Source: Amorphophallus konjac (Eukaryota > Streptophyta > Magnoliopsida > Alismatales > Araceae). Taken from it: a stretch of 64,000 nucleotides of DNA. The position numbers were made by a program, and so were the translations under genes. Location: the NCBI GenBank assembly GCA_022559845.1, contig JAHNEJ010001809.1, positions 62,001-126,000 on the forward strand, read 5' to 3'. Position 1 is the first letter of the stretch. Each line of letters begins with the position of its first letter. Under the pieces are notes generated by a model. The model searched no databases, was not told the DNA's origin, and saw only the letters and a program-made list of their open reading frames with translations. Positions 46,901 to 58,515 of this stretch are shown piece after piece.

Positions 46901-48083
46901 GTTGCGAATCAGCGGCATCTGATCTTATTTTTATGGTAAACTTACAGTCCTAAAGAGTTTGTCAGAGTCAGTTTAGAGTTGGTCAAAATCTGCAGGATAG
47001 CTCCAGGATATCTTGAAATCAATTGGACTGCTGCCTTCATTTTTTGAATAGCACACTCTTGTGTCATCCATTCCTCATGTGAATCAGGCCCCAATCAGCC
47101 TGATTTCAGATCTAATCAGGAACTGAAATATGCTATTGTGGTGATGGTCTGATCTTTATTGACCATGGAACTTCGATATTATTGGATATTTTGCTGCAAA
47201 TCGACCAATCTGCCTATATAAGGATCCACTACTCAATGTTGCTTGATATTTGTCTGCTGAGCGCTCATTTGTCAAAGTTGGTTTTTTGTGCCAAGTATCC
47301 CCATCAACTTCTTGTACCATGGGCCAAGGAGCCATATGAATCCACTCTTTTGATGGTTGGTGTAACTGGTGATTATGTGAGTCTTCATCCCCTCTCTATG
47401 GGATGTACGTTTCTGATGTTGCAGAGCATTCTTGTGAAGGAGCGGGGTTGGCCTTGGTATGCTGAAATAGACTAGCTTGTATGAAGATCACAGGAGGTGG
47501 CAGGTGAGCCATAAGGCAGGGACGGATGCGTCAATCACATCTAATATCAGGCATCTATCTTAATTTGGGTGGGTGGCAAGCCGAGCACTGAAGACATAGG
47601 TGTCACACCTGGCTAGAGGTGACAACACAGCCCAGAACTTTCATGACTCACTCAGAAACCCACATCAATGGGTGAGGAAGAAGACAAGGTGTGGGTGGGT
47701 TTGAAGCTCAGGTTTGCAGGACTGCAAGAGAGATGGATTAAACATCTTAATATCCCAGAGTTTAAGGTGTAACCTCTTCTACAGAGGGTCAATGGGAAGG
47801 GCAGCATTGAATGCAGCCATCATAATGAGCTATTATAATAAGAAAAAGGGAAAGAAAGGGAGAAAAAGCTTTCATGGTTGGGCATGAAACTGAAAGAATG
47901 GATGATTAAACACTAGAGTGAAGAATTAAGCTTGACCCTTTGTCATTATGTAGGCTGAAGGACAGGCTGTATAAGTAGCTGTTTGCGAATTGTGGGAAAT
48001 TTGTGTTAAGAGGAAATATTTTTCAATGCTTTTGGTTAGGGAGGGGGAGATGCTATTGCTCCATTGTTTCCTTCATTTCTTAT
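43916..48083 (+). other. Intronic sequence, no supported gene
   Basis: AT-rich intron. Several open frames at 44612-45685 are longer than average and a region ending near AATAAAATG (about 45978) could be a retropseudogene, but no domain is recognised. A short (CT)n(CTAT)n microsatellite lies at about 46252-46279. Confidence 0.4.
46252..46279 (+). repeat. CT/CTAT microsatellite
   Basis: CTCTCTCTCTCTCTATCTAT follows TTTCT in the intron. It is a simple sequence repeat. Confidence 0.85.
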
Positions 48084-48419
48084 TGTTAGAATAGTCCCGT
48101 ATTAAAAACGGGTTAAAACATAATGTGCTTATATTAGTGGAGCCCTCTCCACTCAAAACCTTAAGGTTTTGAGTTGGATGGCCCGATCCAATAAACTTTA
48201 ATATGGTATCAGAGTCCATGGTTATGATCTGGGTCACGCACCCCGTATTTGTCATAGTCCACATGACAGAGCCTAAATCAGCCTGCACGTGAGGGGATGT
48301 GTTAGAATAGTCTCGTATTGGAAACGAGCTAAAATATAATGTGCTTATATTAGTGGAGCCCTCTCCACTCAAAACCTTAAGATTTTGAGTTGGATGGCCC
48401 AATCTAATAAACTTTAATA
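48084..48419 (+). mobile_element. TRIM element (miniature LTR retrotransposon), 336 bp
   Basis: Two 120-bp direct repeats (48084-48203 and 48300-48419) start TGTTAGAATAGTC and end AAACTTTAATA. TGGTATCAGAGTCC directly follows the first, a primer site matching initiator methionine tRNA. A purine tract GTGAGGGGATG directly precedes the second. The 96-bp interior has no coding capacity. CTTAT duplicates on both sides (48079-48083 and 48420-48424). These are all hallmarks of a complete TRIM. The ends are TG...TA, not TG...CA. The two repeats differ at a handful of positions. Confidence 0.93.
48204..48216 (+). other. TRIM primer-binding site (initiator Met tRNA)
   Basis: TGGTATCAGAGTC stands immediately 3' of the first repeat and fits the initiator methionine tRNA 3' end except near its last bases. 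Confidence 0.85.
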
Positions 48420-48958
48420 CTTATGTTTTGCACATTTCTTAATTTCATTTGCATTATATGGTGCCAAACCACTTTCTTAAACTCCTTTCAAATACAAGGC
48501 GTTTAGAAGTTGAGAATTTATAGCATTCCCGGTTGCTACATTGTTTGCATGTCTGTTTTTATGGACCAGTCATTTTATCTTTTGTACCTATTACAGAAAT
48601 GTTTTCACCAATACCATCCGGTAAAGAATTGCAGAACCTTATGGATCTTAGTGGTCATCTGACACTTTTCTGAAGATTGACAAGTCAATTTGTTTGCCAG
48701 ATACTCCACAAAGCAATTGAAGATCATGGATGAAAAACTTGAATAATTTCCCAATACTTCCATCTTCTCATGAATCTGGCAAATGCGGAATGTGCTGATT
48801 CTATGTTTCTACAATCATTTTTTCTATTCATGCTATTGTGATCAGCCAGCAAACAAGATTGAAATTCCTTCATTGTATGCGATTTTTTTCTTCTTTACTT
48901 TTCATGAACGGTGGATTCCACCTTTGGTTGTGTGAGAAGTGATCAATTACTTTTTCAG

Positions 48959-50158
48959 GGTTTTCTGGGTCTTAGTGGAGCCATTTTAATTCAAGTATAT
49001 CGGACGGTGTTCGAGGGAAAGCCAAGCAATTTCCTTTTAATGCTCGCACTATTGCCCACTATCCTTCCACTCCTGCTGATGTGTCAAGTGAGAGTCCACC
49101 CTGCAACCAGAGGAAATGACAAAAAATTACTGGATGGTTTTTCTCTCATATCTCTCATTATTGCTGGTTATCTCATGGTTGTCATAATCTGGGAAAATAT
49201 TCAGTCTCTGGAACTAGCAGCCCGCATTCCAATATCTGTGATACTCCTGCTAATGCTGGTCTCTCTACTAGTCGTCGTAATTAGAGGCCATTTGAGAGAT
49301 TCCATGTTATTAGAAGCGTCATCCCATGAAAGAATTCATTTGACAGATGATACTGAAGCATTGGACAAGATTTATGAAGGAGCAGAAGCTGAGAAAGCAC
49401 ACTTGAAACGTGAACATGTTGCCCCCGGTGAGGGGCCTCCTGGCCCGTCCAATCATAGGGAGATTTGGCTGTCCAGAGGCGAAAACCTTAATCTCTTGCA
49501 GGCCATGGGGACATTGGATTTCTGGTTATTGTTTCTGGCCATGGCATGTGGTATGGGCTCAGGATTGGCCACTGTAAATAACATCAGTCAGGTAGGAGGT
49601 TCCCTTGGTTACACAAGTGTAGAGACAAGCACCTTGGTTTCTTTGTGGAGTATATGGAACTTCCTTGGCCGTTTCGGTGCTGGCTATGTCTCAGACTTCT
49701 TTCTACGCTTGGGAGGCTTTGCCAGGCCAATGTTCATAGCCATTACTCTTGGAACAATGAGCGTGGGTCATGTTGTGATCGCCTCTGGACTCCCTGGCTC
49801 TCTGTACGCTGGTTCTGTGCTGGTAGGTGTTTGTTATGGTTCCCAGTGGTCTTTGATGCCTACCATCACCTCTGAAATATTTGGTATCAGGCACATGGGA
49901 ACTATATTCAATACTGTCGCCGTTGCCAGCCCAATTGGGTCTTACATTCTCTCAGTGAGACTGGTTGGGGGTATATATGACATGGAAGCATCTGGCCAGA
50001 CAACATGCACCGGCATTCACTGCTTCATGCTATCCTTTCTCATAATGGCGTGTGTTACCATTTTTGGGTCTGCTGCTTCCCTGGTGTTGTTCTTCCGGAC
50101 AAGAAGGTTTTATAAGCAGGTTGTATTTGAAAGACTCAAATGTGTTACTACACCATAG
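48959..50158 (+). CDS. Nodulin-like/NFD4-type MFS transporter 1, exon 2
   Basis: Exon 2 follows TTTTTCAG and encodes 399 residues to TAG at 50156-50158. It continues exon 1 in frame as ...GIMK/GFLGLSGAILIQVY. About ten further hydrophobic segments are visible, for example LMLALLPTILPLLLMC and VILLLMLVSLLVVVI. A charged loop (LDKIYEGAEAEKAHLKREHV) separates the halves. After it come family blocks LLQAMGTLDFWLLFLAMACG, GLATVNNISQVGGSLGY, LGRFGAGYVSDFF, SEIFG and CTGIHCFMLSFLIM. No internal stop or frameshift is seen. The protein is predicted to be a multi-pass membrane transporter; substrate and membrane are not shown by the sequence. Confidence 0.93.
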   Translation, partial: GFLGLSGAILIQVYRTVFEGKPSNFLLMLALLPTILPLLLMCQVRVHPATRGNDKKLLDGFSLISLIIAGYLMVVIIWENIQSLELAARIPISVILLLMLVSLLVVVIRGHLRDSMLLEASSHERIHLTDDTEALDKIYEGAEAEKAHLKREHVAPGEGPPGPSNHREIWLSRGENLNLLQAMGTLDFWLLFLAMACGMGSGLATVNNISQVGGSLGYTSVETSTLVSLWSIWNFLGRFGAGYVSDFFLRLGGFARPMFIAITLGTMSVGHVVIASGLPGSLYAGSVLVGVCYGSQWSLMPTITSEIFGIRHMGTIFNTVAVASPIGSYILSVRLVGGIYDMEASGQTTCTGIHCFMLSFLIMACVTIFGSAASLVLFFRTRRFYKQVVFERLKCVTTP

Positions 50159-50484
50159 GCAGTGACTACATATCTTTTTTATTTTCTCTTTTTTATGTGG
50201 TTTCATTATTGTGGTACCGTTCTTTCACATATACACAATTAATTATAGTTTTACTGAATTTTCTGAAAGTCGTCACAATTTATCTCTAATTTCAGTAATT
50301 ACACATATAAAGTACATGGAATCCAAACCATGTACGACAATTAGAATCTATGTATAGTGATTAATTACAATTCCTAATCACTGAGTCCCAACAGAGTTGG
50401 AAGTGGTGCGCACTTCTCTAACTTCGATTCATACTAGAATCGCAGCACTGAAAAGTTCGTGAAAATAGACCAGTCCTCAATCTT
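50159..50484 (+). other. 3' flank of transporter gene 1
   Basis: T-rich sequence (TTTTTTATTTTCTC) follows the stop codon and probably includes the 3' UTR. No clear AATAAA is assigned. Confidence 0.35.
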
Positions 50485-50487
50485 TTA

Positions 50488-50655
50488 GGCCCCTTTTGGT
50501 AATCGGGTGGGGATAATTTAATCGACCCGACAGGATCGATTACGTTATCCCTGGACAGTTAGATGGGCATGTGTGAGGGGGAGACGAGTGGGAGGCGGGG
50601 CCCGTTGTTCCCCGGTTACGTTAACCGGCAGATCAACCCTTTATCAAATCGACCC
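50488..50655. mobile_element. Tourist-like MITE with TTA duplication
   Basis: Left end GGCCCCTTTTGGTAATCGGG and the reverse complement of the right end, GGGTCGATTTGATAAAGGG, are imperfect inverted repeats. TTA lies directly outside both (50485-50487 and 50656-50658). Size, ends and TTA fit PIF/Harbinger-derived MITEs. Confidence 0.6.
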
Positions 50656-50823
50656 TTAAAATTTTGAACCACCAAATGGCCAAATCAGAAAGCATGAACA
50701 ACGTGACCGTTGTGGCTAATTTAGATACCTTTTCAAGGGTCAAAATCTCACCTTATTTTGTTGGGACGTGTCTAACAAACATCATATCTCCCACAAAATG
50801 AACTGATGCTCTAATCTTCAAAT

Positions 50824-51484
50824 CAGGGTTTATCAAACCGGTCTGAAATGGGATCCACTGCCCGTATTGTATCGTATCAATCATAAATCGGTACGACCAA
50901 TTTTTAATATGTAATAGGTACGTAATTTATATTTTTTAAATATTATATATATTAATATATATTAAATATAATTTTTTAAATAGTTTGATCAAGAGTATTT
51001 ATTTAAAAGGTTAAGATTTGAGTTCAAAACATACTACTGACATTATTTTCTTTTTTTTCTTATTTTTTTTAAAAATAAAACACGCGACATTTGTGACATT
51101 TAAACCTTTTATCTCACCCACAGGTAACACACCTATTGACCACTAAATAATATATAATATTTTATTATATTTTATAATAATATATATTTATTAAATAATT
51201 TTTTATGCTGTTTGACAAATTAGACCGATCTTAATCAGACTGATTCCTAGACCGGTTCGATCCAACCGATCGATTCAGTCCAATTATGATAACACTGAGA
51301 ACTTCTCAACGTTAAACCATCAATTAAATTCCCACCCACCATTTAAGCAAAGTTTAAATATCTTCTCTCCCGTATCATTTAATACATATGTATCATGTAA
51401 TACATATCGCAAAATGATACGGATCAATACGGTATGATAGATAAAAAATCACTACAGTCAATACGATTAGGTTGACAAACCTTG
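50824..51484. mobile_element. hAT-like MITE, AT-rich
   Basis: Left end CAGGGTTTATCAAACC pairs with right end AGGTTGACAAACCTTG. Flanks CTTCAAAT and ATCCAAAT agree at six of eight bases. The inside is very AT-rich (TATATATTAATATATATTAA) and has secondary GTATCGTATC/GATACGG inverted motifs. No coding capacity. Confidence 0.55.
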
Positions 51485-52118
51485 ATCCAAATTAATAAAC
51501 TTAAGCTCGGACTGGAGCGATCTAATTAGATTTTAGTGAACTAATCCAATTATTGAAAATAGATTAACACACTGGCCATAACACGTTTTAGGACAGACGG
51601 AAGGTCACCTATTCAGCCAACAAAGTCTTCCTTCACGTCTTTGTTTAGGGGCAGACGCAATATTTTCGCTTGGGCGGTCATTTATTGATCAAATATTTTT
51701 AAAATAAAAAAATAAATAAAAATTCATTTCAACGGTGCTAGGTGTTCTTTCGTGCGGGGCACAAACACCTATGATCAGTTTTATATTAAGTGTTTCTCTA
51801 ATTTCTTTCTCGATATTTGCAACCATCTGATTTGCAAGAAAGTTTTTTTTTAATCTTATTTCATAATCTACTTTTAAACTTACATCCTAAATGATAATAT
51901 AAAGATATTTTTATTTGTTAATTCATATAAATAAATGTATCTATACGTCAATACCTCGAATACAACGATTTGTCTCGAAGTTATTACAGTCTTCTATCTT
52001 ATCATCAGTGGGTATGTCACGCCTCCACGTGGCATGATCAGTGACGTCCATTCACGTATAGAGCACTGCCGTCCAAAAGTTCTTTTCGACGAGATTTTAA
52101 AAATTAAAATTCGTAAAT
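51485..52118. other. Intergenic region between the transporter paralogues
   Basis: AT-rich sequence with no supported gene. It leads into the TATA box of the second transporter. Confidence 0.45.
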
Positions 52119-52125
52119 ATAAAAC
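52119..52125 (+). promoter_or_regulatory. TATA box of transporter gene 2
   Basis: TATAAAA in CGTAAATATAAAACCCGG lies 187 bases upstream of the ATG at 52306, followed by GC-rich leader. The spacing suits a plant promoter with a leader of about 150 bases. Confidence 0.5.
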
Positions 52126-52305
52126 CCGGGAAAATGTCAGTTCACTCGTCGACGTCCTTTCCCGGCAAAACAAGTGACGGGTGACGACAGACCTCGCGGT
52201 TAGCAGCTCTCCCTTTCCGGTTTCTAAGCACAGCGCCGGCGGCCGCTTTCAAAGGGGGGAGGAGTTTGCCACTTTGCCGCATGAGACGACCCCAGCAGGA
52301 TAAGC

Positions 52306-52803
52306 ATGAGGGGGAGGGGTGGCGCCGCCGCCGCCGCGCGCTTCCGCACAAGCAGCAAGTGGGTGGCGACGGCCGCCAGCATATGGATCCAGTGCACCAG
52401 CGGGTCCGCCTACTGCTTCGGCGTCTACTCCCCGCTGCTCAAGGCCTCCCAGGGCTACGACCAGTCCACCCTTGACTCTGTCGCCTTCTTCAAGGACGTC
52501 GGCGCCAACGTCGGTCTCCTCTCCGGCCTTCTCTACTCGTCCACCTCCCCGCCGGACCGCGGCGGCGGTTGCCAGGGATGCGGGCCGTGGGTGGTCCTCG
52601 CCACCGGGGCCGCCCAGTGCTTCGCGGGGTACTTCCTCATGTGGCTCGCGGTCACCGGGGCTGTGCCCCGCCCGCCCGTCCCTCTCATGTGCTTTTATAT
52701 GCTCCTCGCGGCGCACGCACAGACGTTCTTCAACACCGCCGATGTCGTCACCGCCGTGCAGAACTTCCCCAGCAACAGGGGGACTGTCGTGGGCATCATG
52801 AAG
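52306..52803 (+). CDS. Nodulin-like/NFD4-type MFS transporter 2, exon 1
   Basis: Exon 1 encodes residues 1-166: MRGRGGAAAAARFRTSSKWV, WIQCTSGSAYCFGVYSPLLK, FFKDVGANVGLLSGLLYSS and NFPSNRGTVVGIMK. It is a close tandem paralogue of the gene starting at 36916, on the same strand about 2.1 kb after that gene's stop. The donor AAG/GTACAT is at the identical codon boundary. It has the first about four membrane segments of the Nodulin-like domain and a GC-rich coding bias. It shows one copy of the exon end, unlike gene 1. The remaining exon starts at 63898 and leaves the window, so intactness beyond residue 200 is unknown. Confidence 0.92.
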
Positions 52804-53200
52804 GTACATCGCATCTGATGGGTATGGAATCTGGATCAATGTGGTTGCTTGGAATGCATGATGCTTGCCTTTTTGCCTCCTTGCCTTCTTTCTTTGGATC
52901 ACACCATATCATGAACCAAGGGGGATATTTCTCTTCTTCGCTCCTAATTTGTGGCTCTTTGGTACCGTTGGATTGTGGGATTTGTTGAAATGGAAACATA
53001 AATTTCCGAGAATTTAGTCGCAGGATTTGTCGTTTCATCGTTTCCTGTAATGTTCCATTATTATATACGTATGGCCTTTCCCATGGAGTAGATCCATCGA
53101 TTGAGCGGAATGGGGGACATTAATGGTTGACCCCGTTTGGGTAGGGCCATTGTCAATCATGGTTTTAATTTAGTATTACAAGCATGAGAAACAAGGAAAT

Positions 53201-53820
53201 TGTTGGGGATGGTCATTGTAGAACACTGACATCACAGCGGAAATAAACACAAGCAAGTCACAATCCACAAAGAAAATAATTGAGAAGAAATAAGGGATGA
53301 GAAAGAACACAAACATTTATATGGTTCAGATGTTCAAAGTGAACCCCCTACATTCACGGGCGAAGACAAGCAAAAATTCCCCTATGCAAACGAGAATAAG
53401 AGTACAAGATTTTAAGGAGAAGCACTCAACCCAAAAGATCCCTTTACTTACACCTTTAATTTCTCTCACAATAATTCCTCGCAGAGCTTGAGAGAAAGAA
53501 AGAGGAGACTGGAGAAATAAACAAAACACACAAACATTCTTCTTTGAGTGTGACTCAGGAATTGAGGGGTCGATGCGAAACCCTTGGTGTATTTATAGGG
53601 AGAGGATGAGCCCATTCGTGGGGGGTCGGCTTCCTCTATAAAACCCCACGTACACATGGCACCCACGGCACCCACGGCACCCACGTTCCCATCTGGAGAG
53701 GAGTTCCGCGTGTGGAGAGGAGTTTTGCGTGGACCGATGCTGTACAAGGAGAAGAGTCTTGATGGGACTCTTCTTTTCTCTCTCGGACTCTCTTTATGTG
53801 AAAACCGAGTCAACCTAACA
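53201..53820 (-). repeat. 3' LTR of the minus-strand copia
   Basis: 620 bp, matching 57934-58510 with substitutions and indels, including an extra GGCACCCAC repeat unit. A minus-strand TATA box TATAAAT is at 53591-53597. Confidence 0.92.
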
Positions 53821-54079
53821 AATCTTCGCCTTTGACTTGGTCAAGACAAATGTCTTTCATGATCTTAATATTTCTCCTTCAAATAGGATTCTTGTAAACC
53901 CAAACATTAGAAAATGTTCATCTTCTCCAAAACCTCGAAACGTATCCTAAGGTGCTAAAAATTCCAATTATGTTCAAGCAGTGCTTGAACTTTACCACTG
54001 GAAGAGACTTTGTCAACATGTTAGGTGGATTGTCTTCTGGACAATTCTTCTTCACAACAATTTCACCCTGAGCAATTAT

Positions 54080-55450
54080 TTATCCAATTTCTCCAATGAA
54101 ATAGTACTTGACATCAATGTGCTTTGTCCTTTCATGATACATTTGATCTTTAGCCAAGTGAATAGCACTCTGACTATCACAATGCACAGTAGTCACAATC
54201 TGACCTGAGCTGACCTCACTAAACAAACCTCTTAACCATATTGCTTCCTTCACAGCCTTTCTCATTGTCATATACTCCGGTTCTGTAGTAGATAATGCAA
54301 CAATAGGTTGTAAAGTACCTTTCCAACTAATATCACATCCACAACTGAAAAAACATAACCAGTCAGATACCTTCTTTTATCAAGATCTCATGCAAAGTCT
54401 GAATTAACATACCCAGGCAAAATATCACTATTCCTATCAAACTCCAAACAAATACCAATTGCACCTTGCAAATACCGGAAAATCCACTTTTACAGCTTGC
54501 CAATGTGCTTTACATGGATTTGCCATATATCTATTGACAACATGGACTGCCTGTGAAATATTAGGTCGTGTGCATACAATAGCATACATCATGCTACCAT
54601 CTGTACTGGAGTATGAAATATGTGACATATAATTTTCTTCTTCTAGAGGCTGGTGATGGAGAAGTTGAAAGCCTAAAATGAATAGTAAGTGATATAGCAA
54701 CTGGTTTGGCATCCCGCATGCCAAAGTGCTTAAGTACCTTCTCGATGTACTTAGCCTGAGTCAAATATAACTTGCTTGCACCCCTGTTTCTTTGGATCTT
54801 CATATCAAAAATTTTCTTTGTTGCTCTTAAATCTTTCATCTCAAAATCATTGTGAAGTAATGCTTTCAACTTATTGATCTTAGACAATTTTTTTACTGTA
54901 ATTAACATGTCATCAATATATAATAGAAAATAAATAAAAGAGTTATCATGCAATTTTCTAGAATAGACACAACTATCAAATTTGCTTCTGCAGTATTCAT
55001 GTTGCACCATAAATGCATCAGATATCTTGTACCATTGCCTTGGAGATTGCTTCAAAACATACAAGGATTTCTTGAGCAAACAAGTATAATTCTCATTTCC
55101 TTCAACAATAAAACCTTTAAGTTACTGCATATAAATTTTCTCTTCAAGTTCACTATGCAGAAAAGTTATTTTCACATCCATCTGCTCCAAGTTCTGAGAA
55201 TCAACTACCAGTAGAATACAAATAGAGTTATGCTTTACAACAAGTGAGAAAACATCATTATAATTAATACCCTCTATCTAATTGTGGCCCTTAGCAACTA
55301 ACCGTGTCTTGTATTTAGCATCTTCAACACCTAGAGTACCTTCTTTGTTCTTGAAGACCCACTTGTAGCCAACCACTTTCTTACCCTTAGGAGTCTCCAC
55401 CAACTCTCAAGTCTGATTTCTGTGAAGAGACTCAATCTCTTCTTCTATTA
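54080..55450 (-). pseudogene. copia reverse transcriptase and RNase H (broken)
   Basis: On the minus strand reverse-transcriptase blocks include LKKSLYVLKQSPRQWYKISD, SFIYFLLYIDDMLITVKK (catalytic YIDD intact), FEMKDLRATKKIFDMKIQRN and LYLTQAKYIEKVLKHFGMRD. RNase H follows with YAIVCTRPNISQAVHVVNRY and AVKEAIWLRGLFSE, CDSQSAIHLAKDQMYHERTK (54080-54270). The 5' part upstream of LKKSLYVL and the join to RNase H are frameshifted. These enzymes would make the cDNA; here they are inactive. Confidence 0.85.
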
Positions 55451-55559
55451 CAACTAGCTTTTTATCTGCATCCTCATGAGATGTAGCCTCCGAAAATTTG
55501 GAAGGCTCATTAGCATCAAGTGTTTCTTATGCAACAAACAATGCATAAGCAACAATGTT

Positions 55560-56960
55560 TGCATAGCCATATCTCATAGGTGGTTTAGTCTCTCTTCTCT
55601 ACCTATCTCGAGCAAGAGAATACTATTAAACTTGTGAAGTTTCCTCCACCTGAAGTGTATCAGGCACTTGAGCAGTCTGGTGCTACTGTTGAGAAGATCT
55701 CTGATGTGAAGTTTCAGTCTCAAACTCCACCTACTCTGCAATACCGTCGGGAGAACTTGCATCCTGTGGAACATAAACTTCCTTCTTTGGATGTAACAAT
55801 ATAGATTCATCAAAAGTGACATTCCCCTCAATCATAAATTTGAGTGATTTGGGATCAGGGTACCAAAACTTGTATCCCTTGACCCCCGAAGCATAACCAA
55901 GGAACATGCATTTCTTTACCCTCAGGTCTAATTTTCCATCATTAACATAAACATAAGCAGGGCAACCAAAAAATCTCAAATCAGAATAGTCTGGTGGATT
56001 ACTAGACCATATTTCCTATGGAGTTTAAAAATTGATGGCTGTGGCTGGAGATAAGTTCACCAAGTGACAAGTTGTAGACACTGCTTTTGCCCAAAAGTCT
56101 TTACTTAGATCTGCATTTAACAACTTACAACGGACTCTCTCTAAAAGAGTTCTATTCGTTCTCTGAACAACTCCATTTTACTGTGGAGTGTATCTCACTG
56201 TACAGTGCCTGACAATGCCTTCGTTTTTACAGAACCTATCAAATTCTGTGGATCAAAATTCTAACCCATTATCTGTCCTCAGCCTCTTAATCTTCCCAAT
56301 TTGTTTCTCAATCAAAGCCTTCCACTGTTTGAAATGTTTAATCACCTCATCTTTCTGCTTAAATATAAACACTTAACTTTCCTTAAATAATTATCAATGA
56401 AAATAAAAAATACCATGCAGCATCTCTGAGGGAATACGAGAGGGACCCCAGAGCTCCGAGTGAATGTAATACGGAGTAGCCTTAGTTTTGTGTATTGCGG
56501 TTTGAAAGCTGATTTCCTCTACTTCCCAAGGGTACAATGTTCATACAACTCCACCTTCCCATCACTCAGTCCACAGAGCAAGTCTCTCTTGCTCAACAAG
56601 GTCAATCTCTTCTTGCTCTTATGTCCTAACCTCACATGCCATAATTTGGTCATATCTTCTTCTGACATAGAGGTAGATGCAGTAGTCGCTGCACCTGTAT
56701 TAGTAGTGCCTAACAGTGTGTATAAATCACTAGATCTTCTACCTTTCATCACAACAATGGATCATCTACTGATCTTCATAACTCCACCTTCAATTGCAAA
56801 CTTGCACCCATTAGCGTCAAGGGTGCCCAAACAAATGAGGTTTTTCTTCAAATCGGGGACATGCCTGACCTCTGACAATGTTCTCACAATACCATCAAAC
56901 ATTTTAACCGTCTTGCATTAAGCATTGTTCCATCAAGACAACTCCATCATAAATTGGCTC
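55560..56960 (-). pseudogene. copia integrase region (broken)
   Basis: The gag-pre-integrase zinc module is visible as LWHVRLGHKSKKRLTLLSKR followed by CTLGK (56519-56752). The later integrase C-terminus reads MRFFGCPAYVYVNDGKLDLR, KKCMFLGYASGVKGYKFWYP (55731-55979). The core between has several stops; the usual DDE residues could not be read in one frame. Confidence 0.75.
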
Positions 56961-56989
56961 ATAAGTGGATAATAACTATCTATTAGGAG

Positions 56990-57200
56990 TCATGTGATAT
57001 GAATAGCCCGGATCTAAGATCCAATCATCTTTGGATGAAGTGACATCAACGGATAGAACATAATTTTCATTTTCTTTTGCAACACTAACTTCCGTGGAAT
57101 TCTCAATTTTGTTCAACTCTTTCTTGACATCTTTCTACTGTTTATTTTGAGTTTCCAACTATTAGCTTTGATGTGTCCCTTTTTTGTGACAATAATTGCA
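56990..57200 (-). pseudogene. copia protease and zinc knuckle remnants
   Basis: The zinc knuckle reads NKVCNYCHKK then, after a shift, GHIKANSWKLK, where the last cysteine is serine. The protease motif that is normally DSG reads DPG in DDWILDPGYSYHMT (triad at 57006-57014). Both changes suggest loss of function. Confidence 0.7.
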
Positions 57201-57379
57201 GACTTTATTTCTAGTCTTCGACTTAGATCTGGATTCACCACGATCTCCTCCAGATGGCTTTTTTTGCATCGGTTGTCCTCTAGCAACAAGACCCTCAGGT
57301 TGTTCTTCAGAATTACCATCAGTCATATTCCTGTCCATCGATTCTTTTGAAAACAGAGATGATTTCACATCTTAAACAG

Positions 57380-57900
57380 AAATAGAATCTCTGTCATATA
57401 ACAGAATCTTTCGGAAATGCTCATAAAATGATGGTAATGAACAATGCAACAATAGGGCTTGATCTTTGTTTTCTATTTTCACATCAATATTTTCCAAATC
57501 CAACAATATGGAATTAAATCATCAAGATGTAATTTAGTAGAAGTGTCTTCTATCATCTTCAACATGAAGAGACACTGCTTCAGGTGTAACTTGCTTACAA
57601 TGACTTGAGTTTCAGCCATAATCCAACTATTGTCTTCTTAGGAGTGACCTCTCGTAGAACTTTAGTTGACAAACATTACTGAATCGCAGCCAAAGCTTTC
57701 TCATCTAAATCTTGTTTCTCCTCTAGTGACATCGTGGCCGGCATCTTCTCCTTCCCATTTAGTGCCTTCTGCAAGCCCTGATGGGTCAAGAGAGCTTTCA
57801 TCTTGACCTCCTATATGCCGAAGTTGATACTACGATCAAATTTCTCATTATCAAATTTTGTAGACAGCTTGTGTTTTTCATAAAACCCCAGTGTTTGAAT
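57380..57900 (-). pseudogene. copia gag fragment
   Basis: Minus-strand text KALLTHQGLQKALNGKEKMP and TMSLEEKQDLDEKALAAIQ is the typical copia gag start. A stop follows directly, and downstream gag is frameshifted. Confidence 0.7.
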
Positions 57901-57915
57901 GCGACCAACTATCAC

Positions 57916-57931
57916 TTGGTTCTGATACCAG
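57916..57931 (-). other. copia primer-binding site
   Basis: On the minus strand TGGTATCAGAACCAAG lies directly downstream of the 5' LTR, matching the initiator methionine tRNA end. Confidence 0.85.
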
Positions 57932-57933
57932 TT

Positions 57934-58510
57934 TGTTGAGGATGGGTGTTGTAGAACAATGACATCACAGCGGAATAAAACACAAGCAAGCTAGAATCCA
58001 CAAAGAAAATAATTGAGAAGAAATAAGGGAAGAAAAAGAACACACAAAAATTTACGTGGTTCAGATGTTCAGAGTGAACCCCCTACGTTCATGGGTGCAG
58101 ACGTTACACTATGCAAATGAGAATAGGAATATGAGTTTTTAAGGAGAAGCACTCAACCCAAAAGACCCCTTTACGTCTTTAATTTCTCTCACAATAATTC
58201 CTCACGGAACAAGAGAGAAAAAGAAAGAAGAGAAATAAACAAAGCACACAAATGTTCTTCGTTGAGTGTGCCTCAGGAATTGAGGGGTTGATGCGACCCC
58301 TTGGTGTATTTATAGGGAGTGGACAAGGCCATACGTAGGGGGTCAGTTTCCTCTCTAAAACCCCACGTACACATGGCACCCACGGCACCCATGTTCCCAT
58401 CTGGGGAGGAGTTCCATGTGTGGAGAGGAGTTCTGCATGGACCGATGCCGTTCAAGGAGAAGAGTCCCACTGGGATTCTTCTTTTCTCTCTAGACCAAGT
58501 CGACCTAACA
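57934..58510 (-). repeat. 5' LTR of the minus-strand copia
   Basis: 577 bp; on the minus strand it starts TGTTAGGTCGAC and ends CATCCTCAACA. It has the minus-strand TATAAAT at 58308-58314. Confidence 0.92.
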
Positions 58511-58515
58511 GAAAT

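Larger units (their letters stand above)
37420..48958 (+). other. Intron 1 of transporter gene 1 (11.5 kb)
   Basis: GT at 37420 and AG at 48957-48958 (context TTACTTTTTCAG) bound 11,539 bases, and joining the exons keeps the frame. The start (through about 38500) and the end (about 48580-48958) resemble the matching parts of the paralogue's intron. The middle is a mosaic of repeats, including two G/C-rich minisatellites and a TRIM element. Confidence 0.9.
53201..58510 (-). mobile_element. Ty1/copia retrotransposon, minus strand, decayed
   Basis: Two LTRs (53201-53820 and 57934-58510) share the ends CCTCAACA/TGTTAGGT on the minus strand. GAAAT flanks the element on both sides (53196-53200 and 58511-58515). 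Domain order on the minus strand is gag, zinc knuckle, protease, integrase, reverse transcriptase, RNase H, which defines Ty1/copia. The primer site matches initiator methionine tRNA. All reading frames carry stops and frameshifts. The overall organisation resembles the Tork-type lineage, but this is not certain. Confidence 0.93.

Noticed and set aside
48073..48402. 109-codon minus-strand frame with an internal repeat
   Set aside because: It is the antisense of the TRIM repeats.
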